Below, piece after piece: positions 50,153 through 58,986 of a stretch of DNA of 64,000 nucleotides. The number at the start of each line of letters is the position of its first letter. The stretch's first letter is position 1. Made by a program: the position numbers and the translations under genes. The notes beneath the pieces were generated by a model, which was not told the origin of the DNA, ran no database searches, and was given only the letters and a program-made list of their open reading frames with translations. Origin of the DNA: JACVRW01 sp963811055 (lineage in GTDB: Bacteria; Actinomycetota; Thermoleophilia; Solirubrobacterales; Thermoleophilaceae); contig CAWEPQ010000010.1 of the NCBI GenBank assembly GCA_963811055.1, forward strand, positions 106,789-170,788, in the 5' to 3' direction.

Positions 50153-51112
50153 GTGGGCCTCCCCCTCTCGCCGCCGCTCAAACCGCAGCTCGCGCGCTCC
50201 AAGGCCGACCTGCCCGAGGGCGATGGCTGGCGCTATGAGCCCAAGTGGGACGGCTTCCGCACGATCGTGTTCCGGGACGGCGACGAGGTGCACCTCCAGA
50301 GCCGCAACGGCAAGCCGATGAACCGCTATTTCCCCGAGATCGAGGAGCAGGTGCGCGCGCTTCCCGGCGAGCGGCTGGTGCTCGACGGCGAGATGGTGAT
50401 CGAGGTGGACGGGGTGCAGGAGTTCGACCTGCTGTCCCAGCGGATCCATCCGGCGGCGTCGCGCGTGGAGCGGCTGGCCGCCGAGACGCCCGCCTCGCTG
50501 GTGGCGTTCGATCTCCTGGCGGAGGGCGACGAGCTGCTGCTCGGCCTCCCCTACGACGAGCGCCGCGAGCGCCTCGTGGCCGTGGTGGCGGACCCCGTGC
50601 AGCTCACGCCGGTGACCGCGGACCGCGAGGACGCCGGCCAGTGGCTGACCGGACTCTCCGAGGGCGTGGTGGCCAAGGAGGGCGGCGCGATCTACCGGCC
50701 CGGCGAGCGGACCGGGATGGTCAAGATCAAGCGCGTGCGCACCGCCGACATGGTGGTGGCCGCTTTTCGCTTCGGCAAGGAGGAGGGCACGGTGGGCTCG
50801 CTCATCCTCGGTCTCTACGACGACGACGGCGAGCTGCACGTGGTGGGCCACACCTCCGGCTTCAAGGCGAGTCAGAAGCGCGAGCTGCTCGGCCTGCTCG
50901 AGCCCCACCGCACGGGCGAGAGCGGATCGGGAGGGCCGAGCCGCTGGAAGTCGGAGGAGGAGCTCGTGTGGGAGGGCCTGCGCCCGGAGCTCGTCTGCGA
51001 GATCGCGTTCGACCACATCACGGGGCAAAGGATCCGTCACGGAGCCAAGTTTCTGCGCTGGCGCACCGATAAGGATCCGAGTGACTGCAAGATCGACCAG
51101 CTTCGCGGCTAG
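50153..51112 (+). CDS. ATP-dependent DNA ligase (LigC-like)
   Basis: 319 residues from GTG 50153. Adenylation motif I EPKWDGFR with Lys 31; motif III LVLDGEMVIE; motif IV EGVVAKEG; motif V MVKIKRVRTADMVV. The OB-fold C-terminus contains GKEEGTVGSLILGLYDDDGEL and SDCKIDQL. Size and layout match the short actinomycete ligases (LigC/LigD ligase domain). Likely repair-related. The start of the sugar dehydrogenase frame overlaps its 3' end by 32 b. Confidence 0.9.
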   Translation: MGLPLSPPLKPQLARSKADLPEGDGWRYEPKWDGFRTIVFRDGDEVHLQSRNGKPMNRYFPEIEEQVRALPGERLVLDGEMVIEVDGVQEFDLLSQRIHPAASRVERLAAETPASLVAFDLLAEGDELLLGLPYDERRERLVAVVADPVQLTPVTADREDAGQWLTGLSEGVVAKEGGAIYRPGERTGMVKIKRVRTADMVVAAFRFGKEEGTVGSLILGLYDDDGELHVVGHTSGFKASQKRELLGLLEPHRTGESGSGGPSRWKSEEELVWEGLRPELVCEIAFDHITGQRIRHGAKFLRWRTDKDPSDCKIDQLRG

Positions 51113-52625
51113 GGCCGTCGCGCTCGCCGCGGTGCTGGCGCTGCTGGTGCCGGCGGCGGCATCGGCGCAGGCAGGCACCAGCTACCTGATCCCGCCCGAC
51201 AACCCGTTCGTGGGCCGTGCCGGCGCCCGCCCCGAGATCTTCTCCTACGGGCTGCGCAACCCCTACCGCTTCTCCTTCGACCGGGCCAACGGAGACCTCC
51301 TCATCGGCGACGTGGGTCAGGGCGCTCGCGAGGAGCTCAACTGGACCACCCTCGCCGCCGCCCGCGGAGCGAACTTCGGCTGGCCCTGCTTCGAGGGCAA
51401 GATCGCCGGTCCGGGTGGGCCTCGCTGCCCCGTGACCGGGGTGATCGGGCCGCTGGCCGACTACTCGACCGCAGGGCGGCGCCGCCGTGATCGGCGGGTA
51501 CGTGGTGCGCGACCCGGCCCTCACCGGCCTCGTGGGCCGCTACCTCTACTCCGACTACTACGCCGCGGAGGTGCGTTCGCTCGCACTCAACCTCGCGGCC
51601 CCGGACGACCGCACCACGGGCCTGACGATCGCCTCGCAGCAGCTGGGCTCGTTCGGCCAGGACGCGGCCGGGCATCTCTACGCCGTCGACCAGAGCCTCG
51701 GCAACCTGTCCCGGCTGACCGCCGGGAGCACGCCGGGCACGCTTGGCGCGAACGATCGTCGCCGGCGGATACACGCTCCCCACCTACGTGACCTCGCCTC
51801 CCGGCGACGCGAGCCGGCTGTTCGTGACGCAGCAGGCGGGCGTGATCAGCCTCGTCCGCGGCGGCACGCCCGTGGCCACTCCGTTCCTGGACCTCTCGAA
51901 CCTCGTGACCACCAGCTACGAACGCGGGCTCCTGTCGATGGCGTTCGCGCCCGACTACGCCACCTCCGGCAAGTTCTACGTGTACTTCACGGGCGCGGGG
52001 GGCGACATCCACATCGAGGAGTACCGGCGCTCGAGCAACGCCGACCGGGCCGACCCCGCCACCCGCAGGATCGTCCTCACGATCGAGCACTCCTCGGAGG
52101 ACAACCACAACGGCGGCCAGCTTCAGTTCGGGCCGGACGGCTACCTGTACGCAGCCACCGGCGACGGGGGCGGCGCCAACGACGGCCACGGCAACGCGCA
52201 GAACCTGGGCACGCTTGCTCGGCAAGCTGCTGAGGATCGATCCGGACCGCGTGCCCGGCGGGGGGCCGCTGCCGCCCGATCGCGACGTCACGCCGCCGCG
52301 GCTGCGCACCGGCTTCCCCGCGAAGCAGCGGCTGCTGCGCCTGGGTGGCGCGGTGGCCTACGGCCGGTCCGGGGAGCCGACCGCGCTGACGATCGGCGCG
52401 ACGCTGCGGATCGGCAAGCGCTCGTACCGGCTGAAGCCTGCCACGCGCCCGGCGGGCGCCCGCAAGCGGGTGCGGATGAAGGCGGCGCTGACACCACGCG
52501 CGCGGCGGGCGCTCCGGAAGGCGCTGCGCAACGGCCGGCATCCGGTGGTGCGCGTGGGGCTGAGGTCCCGCGACGCCGCCGGCAACCGCTCGAAGCTCGT
52601 GCGCCGGCGCGTGGCCGTCAAGCGC
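51081..52625 (+). pseudogene. Scrambled PQQ-type sugar (glucose/sorbosone) dehydrogenase with three +1 shifts
   Basis: Order of segments: signal peptide (VALAAVLALLVPAAASAQ); the normal C-terminal half (SYLIPPDNPFVGRAGARPEIF, YGLRNPYRFSFDRANGDLLIG); a one-base extra G near 51474; then VIGGYVVRDPAL to NLSRLTAG. After a second shift near 51742 comes the normal N-terminal half (VAGGYTLPTYVTSPPGDASR, LLSMAFAPDYATSGKFYVYF, DNHNGGQLQFGPDGYLYAAT). A third shift at 52213 restores LLGKLLRIDPD, followed by an Arg-rich extension to VAVKR at 52625 with no stop there. Each segment is otherwise intact. The halves are swapped relative to the family, so this is a rearranged gene, a pseudogene or a misassembly. 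Confidence 0.75.
51735..51745. repeat. 11-bp direct repeat flanking the displaced dehydrogenase half
   Basis: GGGCACGCTTG occurs here and again at 52207-52217. The two copies bracket the N-terminal-half segment of the scrambled dehydrogenase, and a +1 shift falls inside each copy. This is consistent with a recombination or assembly junction. Confidence 0.6.
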
Positions 52626-53836
52626 TGCAGTTCTCTCAGCCGGCGCTCGAGGAACGCCCGCTCAAGCGGGTTGGCCACCAGCTCGAGCGCGCGCCGGTAC
52701 GCCGCCACGGCCTCGTCCACACGGCCGAGCCGGCGCAGTAGGTCCGCCCGGGCGGCGTGGAGCAGGTGGTAGTCCTCGAGGCGCCCGTCACGCTCCAGCT
52801 CGTCCACCAGTTCGAGGCCGCGCTCAGGGCCCTCGGCCAGAGCCGCCGCCGCCGCGCGGTTGAGCTGAACCACGGGTCCCGGCCACAGCTCCAGGAGCTG
52901 CTCGTACAGGGACACCACCCGCGCCCAGTCGGGCGTGGGCGCCGAGTTCTCCGCGGCGATCTGGGCCTGTAGCGAATACGGGCCCGCCACCCCGATGCGG
53001 GCGGCCAGCGCCGTGCCCTCGCCGATCTCGTCGTGGTGCCAGAGCGTGCGGTCCTGGTCCTCCAGGAGCACCAGCTGCCCGTGCTCGTCCACGCGCGCGT
53101 CGCGGCGCGAGTGGTGCAGGAGCATCAGCGCAAGCACCCCGGCAGCCTCGCGCTCGTCGGGCATCAGCTGGGTGAGCACCCGGGCCAGGCGGATGGCCTC
53201 GTCGCACAGCTCGCGCCGCACCAGCGTGTCCGCGCTCGTGGCGAGATAGCCCTCGTTGAAGATCAGGTAGAGCGCGGCGAGCACCGAGCGCAGCCGTTCG
53301 GGGAGGTCGGAGTCTGGCGGCACCGCGTACGGGATTCCCGCTCCGCGGATCTTGCGCTTGGCGCGCACCAGCCGCTGCGCCATGGCGCTCTCGGCCACGA
53401 GGAACGCCCGCGCCACCTCAGGGGTGGAGAGGCCGCCGAGCGTCCGCAGGGTGAGCGCCACCTGGGACTCGGGCGCAAGTGCGGGGTGGCAGCACGTGAA
53501 GAACAGGCGCAGGCGGTCGTCCGGTATCGAGCTCATGTCCTCGTCGTCCTCCTCGCCGCCTCCGCGGTCGAGCGCCACGAGCTCCTCGAGCTTGCGGTCG
53601 TGCGTCCGGCTGCGCCTCAGGACGTCGATCGCCCGGTTGCGCGCGGTGCGGATGATCCACGCGGCCGGGTTGTCCGGCACGCCGTCGCGCGGCCAGCGCT
53701 CGAGCGCCACCACGAATGCGTCCTGCACCGCCTCCTCGGCGAGGTCGAAGTCCCCGAGAACGCGGATGAGGGTGGCGACCGCCCGCCCCGACTCGCGCCG
53801 GAACAGGCGGTCGACAGCTTCCGGGGAAGCGCCTAC
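52358..53836 (-). CDS. ECF sigma factor (DUF6596-containing, YCII-linked type) with abnormal ends
   Basis: Sigma-2 region (RRESGRAVATLIRVLGDFDL, DAFVVALERWPRDGVPDNPA, TARNRAIDVLRRSR), sigma-4 (ALTLRTLGGLSTPEVARAFL, MAQRLVRAKRKIRGAGI) and the DUF6596/TPR-like C-terminus (FNEGYLATSADTLVRRELCDEAIRLARVL) are complete. No ATG, GTG or TTG lies in frame near the expected start. The coordinate given is a GTA that overlaps the YCII stop as GTAG; CTG 53806 is the other option. The family should end about 52630 (RRLRELQR), but the frame runs 90 codons on, antisense to the dehydrogenase pseudogene. So the 3' end is chimeric. Confidence 0.75.
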   Translation of the reverse strand, partial: VGASPEAVDRLFRRESGRAVATLIRVLGDFDLAEEAVQDAFVVALERWPRDGVPDNPAAWIIRTARNRAIDVLRRSRTHDRKLEELVALDRGGGEEDDEDMSSIPDDRLRLFFTCCHPALAPESQVALTLRTLGGLSTPEVARAFLVAESAMAQRLVRAKRKIRGAGIPYAVPPDSDLPERLRSVLAALYLIFNEGYLATSADTLVRRELCDEAIRLARVLTQLMPDEREAAGVLALMLLHHSRRDARVDEHGQLVLLEDQDRTLWHHDEIGEGTALAARIGVAGPYSLQAQIAAENSAPTPDWARVVSLYEQLLELWPGPVVQLNRAAAAALAEGPERGLELVDELERDGRLEDYHLLHAARADLLRRLGRVDEAVAAYRRALELVANPLERAFLERRLRELQRLTATRRRTSFERLPAASRDLSPTRTTGCRPLRSAFRSARRARGVSAAFIRTRLRAPAGRVAGFSRYERLPIRSVAPIVSAVGSPDRP

Positions 53837-54228
53837 CGGGCGGCCCCCGCCTCGTTCGAGTGGGCCTCCGAGCCGCGCGCCTCGTAGTCCATGACCGGCC
53901 GGAGCTCCACCGTGCCGCCGGGCATGGGGACCCGCTTGGCCCAGGCCAGCGCGTCGTCGAGGTCCTTGCAGTCGAGCAGGTAGTAGCCGGCCAGCTGCTC
54001 CTTCGTCTCGGCGAACGGGCCGTCGCTCACGATCGGGTCGCCGCTCTCCTGGAGTCGCACCGAGGTGGCCGTGGCGCTCGGCTGGAGCCCCTCGCCACCC
54101 AGGTGCACGCCTGCCTCGATGGTGGCCTTGGTGAAGTCGTCCCAGGCCTTCATCGAGTCGGCCTGCTGCTCCGGCGTAGCCTCGCCCCAGCGGGACTCGT
54201 CGCCAAACAGTGCGAGCAGATACTTCAT
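53833..54228 (-). CDS. YCII/DGPF family protein
   Basis: 131 residues behind AGGAGG (8 b spacing). Starts MKYLLALFGDES, has the diagnostic DGPFAETKEQLAGYYLLDCKD and ends in PVMDYE. These proteins form ferredoxin-like dimers and are very commonly next to ECF sigma factors of the DUF6596 type, as here. Function is unknown; an accessory or sensing partner of the sigma factor is assumed. Upstream gene in the pair. Confidence 0.9.
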   Translation of the reverse strand: MKYLLALFGDESRWGEATPEQQADSMKAWDDFTKATIEAGVHLGGEGLQPSATATSVRLQESGDPIVSDGPFAETKEQLAGYYLLDCKDLDDALAWAKRVPMPGGTVELRPVMDYEARGSEAHSNEAGAAR

Positions 54229-54327
54229 GGTCGAACCTCCTGTGTCCGTGCGACGCCTTCGGCCGCATTCACCCTAACGACGAATGGGAGGGCCCGAAAT
54301 CGACAGCCGGTCGTCAGGATATGCCGC

Positions 54328-54813
54328 GTGGCGCGGCTCGAGGTGGCGCAGGCGGACGTGACGAAGCTCGAGGTGGACGCCATCGCCAACGCGGCCAACA
54401 CCCAGTTGGCCCACGGCGGCGGGGTGGCCGGCGCCATCTCGCGCGCCGGCGGACCGGAGATCCAGCGCGAGTCGGACGAGCGCGCGCCGATCGGGCTGGG
54501 CGAGGCGGTGGAGACAGGAGCCGGCGACCTGCCGGCCCGGTGGGTGATCCACGCGGCCACGATGGAGCTCGGCGGCCCCACGTCGGCGGAGATCGTGGAG
54601 CGCGCCACCCGCTCCACGCTCGCGGCGGCGGAGCGCCTGGGCTGCCGCTCGCTCGCACTCGTGGCGTTCGGCACCGGCGTGGGCGGCTTCCCGCTGGAGG
54701 ACGCGGCGCGGATCATGGTCGGCGTCGCGCGTGCGCACGAGGGCGCGCTCGATCGGATCGTCTTCGCCGTTCACGGCCAGACCGCCGAGCAGGCCTTCAG
54801 CGCCGAGCTGTGA
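54328..54813 (+). CDS. Macro-domain protein (ADP-ribose binding/deacetylase type)
   Basis: 161 residues from GTG 54328. Macro-domain core: ADVTKLEVDAIANAANTQLAHGGGVAGAISRAGG, with the Asn and Gly-rich loop of O-acetyl-ADP-ribose deacetylases. The second half shows FGTGVGGFPLEDAARIM. It probably binds or hydrolyses ADP-ribose derivatives. GTGA overlap with the glycerate kinase gene couples the two; the pairing is unexpected metabolically. Confidence 0.88.
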   Translation: MARLEVAQADVTKLEVDAIANAANTQLAHGGGVAGAISRAGGPEIQRESDERAPIGLGEAVETGAGDLPARWVIHAATMELGGPTSAEIVERATRSTLAAAERLGCRSLALVAFGTGVGGFPLEDAARIMVGVARAHEGALDRIVFAVHGQTAEQAFSAEL

Positions 54814-55793
54814 GCGGCCCGGCGCTCGTGGCGCCCGACAGCTTCAAGGGCACCTTCAGCGCCCTGGAGGTGGCCGGCGCCATCGCCGCGGGGCTGCGGA
54901 GCGCGGGCCGCGAGGCGGTGGAGCTGCCGGTGGCCGACGGCGGCGAGGGCACGATGGACGTGCTCCTGGCCGCCCTCGAAGGCGAACGCCACAGCGTGAC
55001 GGTGAGCGATCCGCTCGGACGTTCGGTCAGCGCGGAGTTCGCGCTTCTGGAGGACGGCCGCACCGGCCTGGTGGAGATGGCGCGCGCCAGCGGGCTCGGG
55101 CTAGTGGCCGAGGATGAGCGCGACGCCTGGCGCGCGAGCACGCGCGGCACCGGCGAGCTGATCGCGGCCGCGGCGGCCGCCGGCGCCGGCCGGGTGGTGG
55201 TGAGCGTGGGCGGCTCCGCGACCACCGACGGCGGCGCCGGTGCGCTGGAGGCGCTCGACGAGGCCGGCGTGGAGGTGGACATCGAGGTGGTGTGCGACGT
55301 GCGTACCCCGTTCGAGGCCGCGCCGCGCGTGTTCGCCCCCCAGAAGGGCGCGGACGCGGCGATGGTCAAGCGGCTGGAGCGCCGGCTGGCGAAGCTGGCC
55401 GGCACGTGGCCGCGGAACCCGGCCGGCGAGCCGATGACCGGTGCGGCCGGGGGACTGTCGGGAGGGCTGTGGGCCGCGCGCGGGGCGCGGCTTCTGCCCG
55501 GCGCAGCGTTCGTGCTGGACGCCGTGGGCTTCGACGGCCACATGCGCGCGGCCACGTTCGTGGTGACCGGCGAGGGCAGCCTCGACGAGCAGAGCCTCCA
55601 GGGCAAGATCGCCGGTGAGGTGGCCACCCGCTGCCGGCAGGGAGGGGTGGCGTGCCACGCGGTGGTGGGCCGCTCCGAGCTCGACCCGTTCGCCGAGCGC
55701 ATACTCGACCTGGCGTCGGTCACCGAGGCCACCACGCTCGAGGAGCTCGAGCGGGCGGGCGCGGGACTGGTGGCCGTGGTGGAGGGCCTCTAG
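54810..55793 (+). CDS. Glycerate kinase (GK-II type)
   Basis: 327 residues from GTG 54810. Typical motifs: ALVAPDSFKGTFSALEVAGAIAAGL at the start, LPVADGGEGTMDVL, SVGGSATTDGGAGALEAL, FAPQKGADAA, GAAGGLSGGL and VTGEGSLDEQSLQGK. Phosphorylates D-glycerate to 2-phosphoglycerate (family knowledge). Somewhat shorter than the usual 370-380 residues. Interesting in view of the glucosylglycerate genes a few kb away, whose breakdown yields glycerate. Confidence 0.9.
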   Translation: MSGPALVAPDSFKGTFSALEVAGAIAAGLRSAGREAVELPVADGGEGTMDVLLAALEGERHSVTVSDPLGRSVSAEFALLEDGRTGLVEMARASGLGLVAEDERDAWRASTRGTGELIAAAAAAGAGRVVVSVGGSATTDGGAGALEALDEAGVEVDIEVVCDVRTPFEAAPRVFAPQKGADAAMVKRLERRLAKLAGTWPRNPAGEPMTGAAGGLSGGLWAARGARLLPGAAFVLDAVGFDGHMRAATFVVTGEGSLDEQSLQGKIAGEVATRCRQGGVACHAVVGRSELDPFAERILDLASVTEATTLEELERAGAGLVAVVEGL

Positions 55794-57244
55794 AGCAGCT
55801 TGTCCAGGTCGGCGGCCACGCGCTCCCCGGAGCTCACGGCGCCGTCCATGTACCCGCACCACTCGGTGGCCGTCTCTGTGCCGGCCCAGTGGATCCGGCC
55901 CACCGGCTCGCGGAGCGCGGGCCCGTAGTCCAGCAGCACGCCGGGAGGAGCCCAGGCTCCGTAACAGCCGCGGCTCCAGTCCTCCTCCATCCAGTTCTGC
56001 TCCACGTAGGCCCTGGGCTTGGCCGCCTCGGGCCCGAACCAGCGCGCGAACTGCGCGAGCACGGCCGCCCTGCGCTTGGCCAGGGAGCGCCGGCTCCAGG
56101 TGCGCGCCTCCTCGCCCTCGATGAACCCGAGCAGCACGCCGGTGCCGCCGGTGGCGGGCGAGTTGTCGTAGGTGACCTTCACGGGACCGGTGTCGCTCGT
56201 GGCCTGGCCGGTGCGGCCGTCATCGCGCCAGAACGGCTTGGCGTACAGCGCATGGACCTTCAGAACCGATCCCATCGGCATCCGCTGGGTGAGCTGGTCG
56301 CGCCGGCCGGGCAGCCCGGGCTCGTACTCGATCCGCGCGGCCAGCGCCGGCGGAGCGGTGACCACGCAGAAGCGCGCCTCCACGTCGAGCCGCTCCGACT
56401 CCACGCGCACGCCGTGGCGCCCCTGCACGATCCGCCGGACCGGGGAGCCGAGCACCACGCGCGACCCGAGGGCCGCGGCCACCTTCCGCGACACGAGCTG
56501 CGACCCACCCACGAAGCGCGTCTCCTGGGCGCCGCCGGCGGTGTTGATGAGGTTGTCGAAGCTCCCCGCGCTGTGGATGTAGAAGAGGACGTGGAGCAGC
56601 GAGACGTCGCGCGGCTCGCCGGCGAACACCGCCTCGACCCCGAGGTCGAGCAGCAGCTTGCCCTCGTCCGTCTTCATGTTCGTGAGCTTCCAGGTCTCGA
56701 GCGTCTGGCTGTCCCACTCGCGCGCCTTGGGCGCCTTCCAGGGAGCGTCGAGCGGCACCTCGCCGGCCATCCGGTTGAGCGAGTTCAGCGCCACGGCGAT
56801 GTCGCCGATCGCCGCGGGCTCGGCCGGCGGGATCGCGCCCGTGTAGGTCTTCAGCGCGCCCAGCCGGTCGTAGACGTTCAGGCCGGTGTTGTAGGTGGGG
56901 AAGGTCTTCACGCCCACCGCCTTGGCCAGCGCCGCGATGCGCTTCTGCTGAGGGCCGATCCACTGGCCGCCCACGTCCACGGGCACGCCGCGCACGCTCT
57001 TGGTCCATGTGCGCCCGCCCACCCGGCCGCGCGCTTCCAGCACGATCACCGAGTGGCCCTGCTTGCGCAGCGCTCGCGCCGCGCTCAGGCCGGCCAGCCC
57101 GCCGCCCACCACCGCCACGTCCACTGAGCGCCGATGGCGTGGCCGGCGCTTCCGTGCCTCCGCCGTAGCCGGCAGCGCCGCGGCGCCCGCGCCGGTGGCG
57201 GCAGCCGTGCCGAGCAGTCCCCGGCGTGTGACGGGGTTAGGCAC
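55790..57244 (-). CDS. Tat-exported flavin monoamine oxidase
   Basis: 484 residues. Tat signal TRRGLLGTAAATGAG, then the FAD Rossmann motif VAVVGGGLAGLSAARAL and LEARGRVGGRTWT. C-terminal HWAGTETATEWCGYMDGAVSSGERVA is the amine oxidase flavin-binding end. Oxidises a primary or secondary amine to aldehyde and H2O2; substrate unknown. Its 5' end overlaps the catalase-like gene by 8 b, so an H2O2-removing partner is co-expressed. Confidence 0.9.
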   Translation of the reverse strand: MPNPVTRRGLLGTAAATGAGAAALPATAEARKRRPRHRRSVDVAVVGGGLAGLSAARALRKQGHSVIVLEARGRVGGRTWTKSVRGVPVDVGGQWIGPQQKRIAALAKAVGVKTFPTYNTGLNVYDRLGALKTYTGAIPPAEPAAIGDIAVALNSLNRMAGEVPLDAPWKAPKAREWDSQTLETWKLTNMKTDEGKLLLDLGVEAVFAGEPRDVSLLHVLFYIHSAGSFDNLINTAGGAQETRFVGGSQLVSRKVAAALGSRVVLGSPVRRIVQGRHGVRVESERLDVEARFCVVTAPPALAARIEYEPGLPGRRDQLTQRMPMGSVLKVHALYAKPFWRDDGRTGQATSDTGPVKVTYDNSPATGGTGVLLGFIEGEEARTWSRRSLAKRRAAVLAQFARWFGPEAAKPRAYVEQNWMEEDWSRGCYGAWAPPGVLLDYGPALREPVGRIHWAGTETATEWCGYMDGAVSSGERVAADLDKLL

Positions 57245-58157
57245 CGGCGGTCTGCTCCGCGGCCCGGCGCCCGACCGATGTCCTGTACGCGCGCGAGCGG
57301 AAATGCAGGATCGGATCGTCGCTCGTCTCGATCCCGTCGGTCACCCGTACCGGGTCGAACACCAGCACGTCGCCGTCCTTCTCACGTCCCGTCTCGGGAC
57401 CGGTCAGCTCCAGCCGGCCCACCTCCACGCGCTCGCGCTCGGCCGGCCACTCCGCGGTCGGATCGTCGATCGGGTCGCCCTCCTCCGCGACCACCACGAG
57501 CATTCGGAACGCCGCCCCGGCCCGCTTCACGATGTCCTCCTGGAGGTACTCGCGGCCGCGGCTCTTGGCCGCCTCGGCGTCGATCCTGCTCTCGCCGGCC
57601 TCGGGCTCGAAGCGATAGCGGACCCACCGCGAGGTGCCCTCGGCGTCGGTCCAGCGGAACGAGTGGAGCGAGTTGTACGCCGCGTTCACGTAGCTCTCCG
57701 GCGGCGTGCTCGACAGGAAGTGCTGGATGTTGGGCAGCGCCTCGGGGTGGTCGCCGAGGTAGGCGCCCACCTTGGCCATGTCCGGCTCACCGGTCTCGGG
57801 GTCGGGCTTGCGCGCCCGCGCGAACTCGAGGAAGTCCTCGGGCGTGCGCGCGAAGAAGCAGGGCTGGTCGATCGCGACGATGTCCGTGCGGGAGCCGTCG
57901 GGCAGGTAGAACTTGATTGCCATCCCGCGGCCCTCCTGCGCGTAGTCGGCCGCGTGCGGGTTACCGCTCCCGTTCGAGAAGCGCAACGTGACGGGCACGG
58001 GGTCTCCGGACATGTGGGCCGCGGTGGTGAGGCCGGCGCCCGACGGCGTGAAGGTGCCGGCCATCAGCGTGCCCTTGGCGTGCGCCGCGCGGTGGCCTTC
58101 GTGCTTCCCGGTCAGGTCGTTGAGCGCGTTGACGACCTGCTCCGCAAACTCGTCCAT
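57237..58157 (-). CDS. Small catalase-family protein (SrpA-like)
   Basis: 306 residues, shorter than classical catalases (about 480) but with the family core: distal His in RAAHAKGTLMAGTF, FSNGSGNPHAADYAQEGRGMAIKF with distal Asn, and the proximal heme Tyr probably in SRAYRTSVGRR at the C-terminus. No signal peptide, although the neighbouring oxidase is exported. Likely a catalase-peroxidase-like enzyme using H2O2. Follows the glucosylglycerate phosphatase with a 26-b gap. Confidence 0.85.
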   Translation of the reverse strand: MDEFAEQVVNALNDLTGKHEGHRAAHAKGTLMAGTFTPSGAGLTTAAHMSGDPVPVTLRFSNGSGNPHAADYAQEGRGMAIKFYLPDGSRTDIVAIDQPCFFARTPEDFLEFARARKPDPETGEPDMAKVGAYLGDHPEALPNIQHFLSSTPPESYVNAAYNSLHSFRWTDAEGTSRWVRYRFEPEAGESRIDAEAAKSRGREYLQEDIVKRAGAAFRMLVVVAEEGDPIDDPTAEWPAERERVEVGRLELTGPETGREKDGDVLVFDPVRVTDGIETSDDPILHFRSRAYRTSVGRRAAEQTAGA

Positions 58158-58183
58158 GTGCGCACCCTAATGGGGTAGGTCGG

Positions 58184-58984
58184 TCAGCGCGACTCTGCCA
58201 GCGCCCGAACGACAGCTTCGTAGAAACCCTCCCCCATCGCGCCCTCGGTGTGCTCCACGTTGGGCGGCAGCGCGGCACCGCCGAGATCGGCGTTCGCCAC
58301 CAGGAAGAACCGCCCCACCACCCCGGCCACGCCCAGATCCTCCACCGAGTCGCCGACGGCGATGCACTCCTCGGGCGCGTAGCCGCGCGCGCGCATGTGC
58401 CGGTCCACGGCCGCGGCCTTGGAGGTCGCCTCGGGGATCAGGTGGTAGGCGCGCGGGGTGCCGGGAAGGTCGAGCGCGGTCTCCTCGCGCCCGATCGTCC
58501 CGTTGTCCACGAGCCGCAGCCCCGCATGGCCGCGCTCGGCCAGCAGCTCGTTGGCCGCGCGCTCGTCCACCAGCCCGCGGAACAGGTGGGACACCTCGCG
58601 CTCCAGATGCCAGGGGGCGTGCGCCTCGATCAGGCCGGGGAACTCCTCGAGCAGGAGTGCCGGCGCGCCGGAGGCGCCGATCTGGGCGTGCACCGTCTGA
58701 TCTCCCGGCACCCACTCGCCCGTGAGCCAGGCGAGCTCCCCTTCGATCACGAGCCCGGAGCCCATCTCGAAGATGTAGGCGCTCTGCCCGAGCAGGCGCG
58801 CGTCCTCCATCACCTGCGCCCGCCGGCGCCCCGACTTGAGCACCACCTCGGCGCCCGCGCGGTGACAGGCCTCCAGGGCCCGGGCGCCCAGGAGCGTGAA
58901 GGCGCCCTCGGCGTCGCGGAAGAGCGACGCGCCGCGGCCCAGCAGCGTGCCGTCGAGGTCCGTGTAGACGCAGCGGAGGGCCAC
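58184..58984 (-). CDS. HAD phosphatase of the mannosyl/glucosyl-3-phosphoglycerate type
   Basis: 266 residues. HAD IIB features: motif I VYTDLDGTLLG, motif II SGRRRAQV, cap domain (about 80-190), and motif IV AVGDSVEDLGVAGVV. Its start is two bases after the GpgS stop, and the cap-type matches mannosyl-3-phosphoglycerate phosphatase-like enzymes. The inferred reaction is dephosphorylation of glucosyl-3-phosphoglycerate to glucosylglycerate. Confidence 0.85.
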   Translation of the reverse strand: MALRCVYTDLDGTLLGRGASLFRDAEGAFTLLGARALEACHRAGAEVVLKSGRRRAQVMEDARLLGQSAYIFEMGSGLVIEGELAWLTGEWVPGDQTVHAQIGASGAPALLLEEFPGLIEAHAPWHLEREVSHLFRGLVDERAANELLAERGHAGLRLVDNGTIGREETALDLPGTPRAYHLIPEATSKAAAVDRHMRARGYAPEECIAVGDSVEDLGVAGVVGRFFLVANADLGGAALPPNVEHTEGAMGEGFYEAVVRALAESR

Positions 58985-58986
58985 CG

